64,000 nucleotides of DNA from a virus, in IMG/VR virus record IMGVR_UViG_3300034683_000192, positions 1-64,000 of that record; one strand, given 5' to 3'. The notes beneath the pieces were generated by a model that ran no database searches, was not told where the DNA came from, and saw only the letters and a program-made list of their open reading frames with translations. Positions within the stretch are counted from its first letter, which is position 1. Every line of letters starts with the position of its first letter. The translations under genes and the position numbers were made by a program. Of the stretch, positions 60,707-64,000 are shown in pieces.

Positions 60707-63700
60707 CTATTTGTTCTTTTCGTAGATGTCGACTGCTTGCAGTTCGAGCTCTTCGAGTACTCGTTCACTTATCCCAGTGACAATGGGAGAGTTCACGATA
60801 CGGTTGGATATCGATGATCCACTGAACAAAATATCGACAGGGATATTCGATTCAGTAGAGATCTCACCATCTTCAAATACTCGACCTGTAACAGACTTCA
60901 GTGATGAGTCGAGAACGATCTTATCCCCGATTCCACTTGTGAGTCTTTCCTGGATGTAGAATCTGAAAAGAACGGTGTCCTTCTCAAATGTTACACCCTT
61001 AAACTTTGTTCCGACAGGTACAGGTTTCGCTTCAGGATATTCCATATGGTTGGACGTACCCTGAGAAAACTTATACTTCTGCGCGTTTTCTTTCGCAACT
61101 TCCTTTACGAATTTTGCGACTGTGGGGTGTTGTTCTGTGATGTCGATCGAATAGAATGTCTCGATCTTTACAATCGTTCCTGCGTGCTGAGCTTTCGGAG
61201 TTTTCCGGTTAAGCTTTGCGAGATAGTCGAGCGCAGTAGGATCTTCAGAGATCGTGGACATGTCCTGCATTTGTGCATCTTCAAATACCATGAGGTAATC
61301 GTTGACGTCTACTTCATCACCGACACGTTTGTGGTCGTGAATGAATGTAGATGCAGGAATGGATATTTGGCGAATTTCGATTGGTTGGATTTCGAGTTTT
61401 TCTCCGAAGGTACGCGATATTGCGTTACTATCTTCGAATGTTGTACTGCAGTCGATAAGAGCTACAGTAGCGACGAGTCCGTGTTTCCAATCCGCTTGTT
61501 TGGTAATTGGATCAAATTCAAAGTATTCTGGATTGTAGCTCAAAATCTCCCCACGCTTAAAGCTATCCCCCTTCTTGACTGAGAGATTAAGCTTAAGTGT
61601 GGTGACCATATCAGCACACTCTCCATATGTCTCACCGAATTTGATCACATGAACTGTACCATCTTTGTACTGGATCTTACAAAGTCCGAGTGCATCATCG
61701 ACTTCAAGGACTTTGCCATCTTGTTTTGCGGAATACGCGTACTGTGATGACGCTTTATGCGCGATAACTCTCTCGTAACCAGTACGAGTACGCATGCACT
61801 CTGCGTCTTTCGTAGGCAGTTGGTGAGCAAGCTGAATAGAGATAAAGTTTGCACGCTTGGGGTCATCTTGAGTCGCTCCAGGAAGGAGAAGAGCAGGTGT
61901 ACTCAAGATCTGTGCAGGTTGCAATTCATCAATCGGTTTCGGTTGAATGATACCGAAGACGTTTGCTATCGTAGGATCAGGAGGAGCAATCGCAGTGATT
62001 GCCACGCTACCTGAGTCGGGAGTAGCTTCAGATACCGTTCCGACACCATCTTCAGGATACCGCCGATCGTTGACAACGAATGCTTGTGCTGTACGACCAC
62101 CTGCACCAGTATAAGTAAAACTGGATGCAATTTTCATTTCCTGAATAGGATTGATATCCTCAATTCCAATCATCGATTGGTCTTGCAGGATTCGCTGAAG
62201 AACTGCATTAGGATTGATGCTGAACATCGCACCTGAACCTGGACGACGTTTGAAGCTCGCATGTTCTCGCATGATCTCGTTGTAGACGATCATGTTGAAC
62301 CGTTCGTATGACCGAAGTCTATGATTACCCATCGCGGATGCTTCGAGATGCTGCGGTGTCACGAGCATATCTGTTGCACGAATGAGTAGATCTTTGAACG
62401 TCGTAGGTTCTCCCATTTGGATGAGAGTTCCTCTGGTTTTTGCATCGACAAAATACGTGAAGGTATCTTCAATACCCTTCAAATAGTTTGTCTTAAATCC
62501 CTTTGAAGTGAGCAACTCGTAATACACGTTTTTGGTATCGAGATCCTCAAAGAGGTAGTTCTTCGTATCGAACATCGACAGACCGGCAAGGATCAAAGAA
62601 TTTCGCATCGGGTATCTTGGGATAACCAGTGCATAATCTTTGAACCTGATGATGATGTCTGATGGTTTGATATTTTGTCTCTGACGGTAGTTGATGAGTT
62701 GGTAGTTTATCCCGAGATATTCGAGTACATGTCTCAAACCAAACTGGAAGCACAGCAAAAATCCGACAGGGAATTTCTTGTCAAGAATTTTGATGTCAGT
62801 CCATTCGGTCAACCGAGTACTTGGCATACCAAATATCGTCGAGAACATGTCAATGAATGTCGTACGGAAAAGAATCTTCTTGGTAGTTGGGTTCACCAGT
62901 GTGATGAGGTTGTTCGCACTGATAAACATTTTGTACAGTACATTCTCTCTGGTCGTTTCACCAAAAAGAATACCGTGTGATTTTTCCAATTGATTGAGTG
63001 TCTTCTCGTCGAGAGCATTTCCGAGTTGTGCGAAACGATCATTCAGATTGAAGTACATGTGCACAGGACAACTGCGATGATCCTTGAACTTCAACCTGCG
63101 ATAGATCGATGCAATATCTGCATATTCCGAGGAGATTCGATCATTGATCGATATCCCACCAAATTCAATAACGATGCGATCATTTTCTTTGTTCGCATTG
63201 TTGATGAGCTTTTGGAAATATGGAAGAAAGCTATGAGCTTTTGCTTCGTTTTTCTCTACGACAGTTTTGTTGTAGTACGACGCAAGTGAAACTCGTGTCG
63301 GAGAAACTTTACAGATGGGAAGGTTTGTCATCTGCTTTCGCAGTGCACACTTTACGCCATTGACGAGACAGTTGCCATTTTCGTCGACGTGCGGAAGAGT
63401 AAAGTTGATCGTGTGTTTCTTTCCATTGATGTCTTCAAACTTCATCTTGTATTTAACAAGACGATTAAGTGCATCAGACTGCATCGTCTCTTCGATACCA
63501 GTCAGATACATCCCGTGTTTGTTGAGACTGAGTGCAACTGCAGCGAGATCTTTGTGGAAGAATTTCTCCATGTAGATCTTGTCAAAACTTTGGATACTCG
63601 ATGATGCTTGTGAAGGATCAGGAAGTTGATCTTCAAGGAACTCGAGTTTATCCGATGTCAACTTTGGATCGACTGCTTGAGTGATGTGTTCCTCAATGGT

Positions 63701-64000
63701 CTTTCCGTTGAGTACAACTTTCTTCGATGCACTTGCGATATTCTTGAATCTTTCCTTTTGTTTGATGGTGAGTGAACTTTCTCGAAGAGTTTTCTCGATC
63801 TGTTCATCCACTTCGTCGAGGAAAGTTTGACCTTCTTTCGCAACTTCCTCAGGAGTCTCAAATGGTTTCATTTGAGACAATAGTCCTTCAAGCTCACGAA
63901 TCTCTTCATCGAGAGAATCGGTAGAAATATCCTCTCCCTGTGGAGGAATATCGAGTTGAATATCTTGAGTTTTCTGTGACTGTGAAGCAGTCCCCTCGAC
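60707..64000 (-). CDS. RNA polymerase beta-like subunit, partial (5' end outside window)
   Basis: At least 1,097 residues: the frame stays open to the window edge (VEGTASQSQKTQ...), and no convincing start precedes 63880. GNCLVNGVKCALRKQ fits the beta FIINGTERVIVSQ element. DDPKRANFISIQLAHQLPTK and TGYERVIAHKASSQYAYSAK match the ETPE...F region. GDSFKRGEILSYNPEYFEF and IGDKIVLDSSLKSVTGRV, then IPVDILFSGSSISNRI, match the GDK...NPLGVPSRM end. The beta C-terminus beyond that point is missing, so this is a truncated subunit as in the phiKZ virion polymerase (gp178-like). Virion assignment is inferred. Confidence 0.82.
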   Translation of the reverse strand, partial: VEGTASQSQKTQDIQLDIPPQGEDISTDSLDEEIRELEGLLSQMKPFETPEEVAKEGQTFLDEVDEQIEKTLRESSLTIKQKERFKNIASASKKVVLNGKTIEEHITQAVDPKLTSDKLEFLEDQLPDPSQASSSIQSFDKIYMEKFFHKDLAAVALSLNKHGMYLTGIEETMQSDALNRLVKYKMKFEDINGKKHTINFTLPHVDENGNCLVNGVKCALRKQMTNLPICKVSPTRVSLASYYNKTVVEKNEAKAHSFLPYFQKLINNANKENDRIVIEFGGISINDRISSEYADIASIYRRLKFKDHRSCPVHMYFNLNDRFAQLGNALDEKTLNQLEKSHGILFGETTRENVLYKMFISANNLITLVNPTTKKILFRTTFIDMFSTIFGMPSTRLTEWTDIKILDKKFPVGFLLCFQFGLRHVLEYLGINYQLINYRQRQNIKPSDIIIRFKDYALVIPRYPMRNSLILAGLSMFDTKNYLFEDLDTKNVYYELLTSKGFKTNYLKGIEDTFTYFVDAKTRGTLIQMGEPTTFKDLLIRATDMLVTPQHLEASAMGNHRLRSYERFNMIVYNEIMREHASFKRRPGSGAMFSINPNAVLQRILQDQSMIGIEDINPIQEMKIASSFTYTGAGGRTAQAFVVNDRRYPEDGVGTVSEATPDSGSVAITAIAPPDPTIANVFGIIQPKPIDELQPAQILSTPALLLPGATQDDPKRANFISIQLAHQLPTKDAECMRTRTGYERVIAHKASSQYAYSAKQDGKVLEVDDALGLCKIQYKDGTVHVIKFGETYGECADMVTTLKLNLSVKKGDSFKRGEILSYNPEYFEFDPITKQADWKHGLVATVALIDCSTTFEDSNAISRTFGEKLEIQPIEIRQISIPASTFIHDHKRVGDEVDVNDYLMVFEDAQMQDMSTISEDPTALDYLAKLNRKTPKAQHAGTIVKIETFYSIDITEQHPTVAKFVKEVAKENAQKYKFSQGTSNHMEYPEAKPVPVGTKFKGVTFEKDTVLFRFYIQERLTSGIGDKIVLDSSLKSVTGRVFEDGEISTESNIPVDILFSGSSISNRIVNSPIVTGISERVLEELELQAVDIYEKNK

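Noticed and set aside
1-64000. CRISPR array, IS element or long direct repeats
   Set aside because: No regularly spaced repeats, transposase-like ORF or terminal inverted repeats were seen on reading both strands.

Overview
The window is a contiguous piece of a giant (jumbo) tailed-phage genome, most likely a distant relative of the phiKZ group with a Gram-negative host. The reasons are the gene set and the layout. There are pieces of a split, bacterial-type multisubunit RNA polymerase (1-1540, 12893-14296, 60707-64000 and probably 4398-5072). A two-gene type II topoisomerase, a family B DNA polymerase that lacks its first catalytic motif, ThyX and RNase HI are also present. So are a GroEL-like chaperonin, a T4 gp6-like baseplate protein and a family of internal-head-like proteins carrying [S/A/G]-x-E cleavage-type motifs. 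Seven intergenic sites carry TATATTAC, the AT-rich motif I recall being reported for phiKZ-group early promoters. Genes are packed tightly, overlap by a few bases, follow clear Shine-Dalgarno sequences and end at perfect hairpins. I found no tRNA, rRNA, IS element or CRISPR array.

Layout. 1-16753 is mostly minus strand: RNA polymerase pieces, virion-like proteins, the two topoisomerase subunits, and about 0.7 kb of structured non-coding DNA at 7493-8184. 17020-24496 is plus strand: thyX, a tail-fibre locus with a GC-rich foreign-looking insert, then an M15 peptidase, a holin-like protein and a coiled-coil membrane protein (likely lysis), and rnhA. 24561-27228 (minus) holds a frameshifted small gene and the polymerase. 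27307-34873 (plus) is an operon of overlapping genes ending in a probable programmed -1 frameshift product, then the chaperonin. 34954-39153 (minus) carries small early or accessory genes, including two exported proteins and a GNAT acetyltransferase. 39356-48567 (minus) and 48662-52779 (plus) are virion genes: internal head proteins, one with a zinc-metallopeptidase site, then baseplate or tail genes. 52840-60594 mixes small early-type genes with more internal head proteins. 60707-64000 is the beta-like RNA polymerase subunit, whose start is outside the window.

How it fits together. A virion polymerase injected with the DNA would read the TATATTAC promoters of small early genes. A second phage polymerase would read later genes. 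ThyX, RNase H, the polymerase and the topoisomerase serve DNA synthesis. The chaperonin and the frameshifted protein probably assist tail or head assembly. The internal proteins would be trimmed by a head protease not seen here. These roles are inferred from family resemblance and order, because no search could be run.
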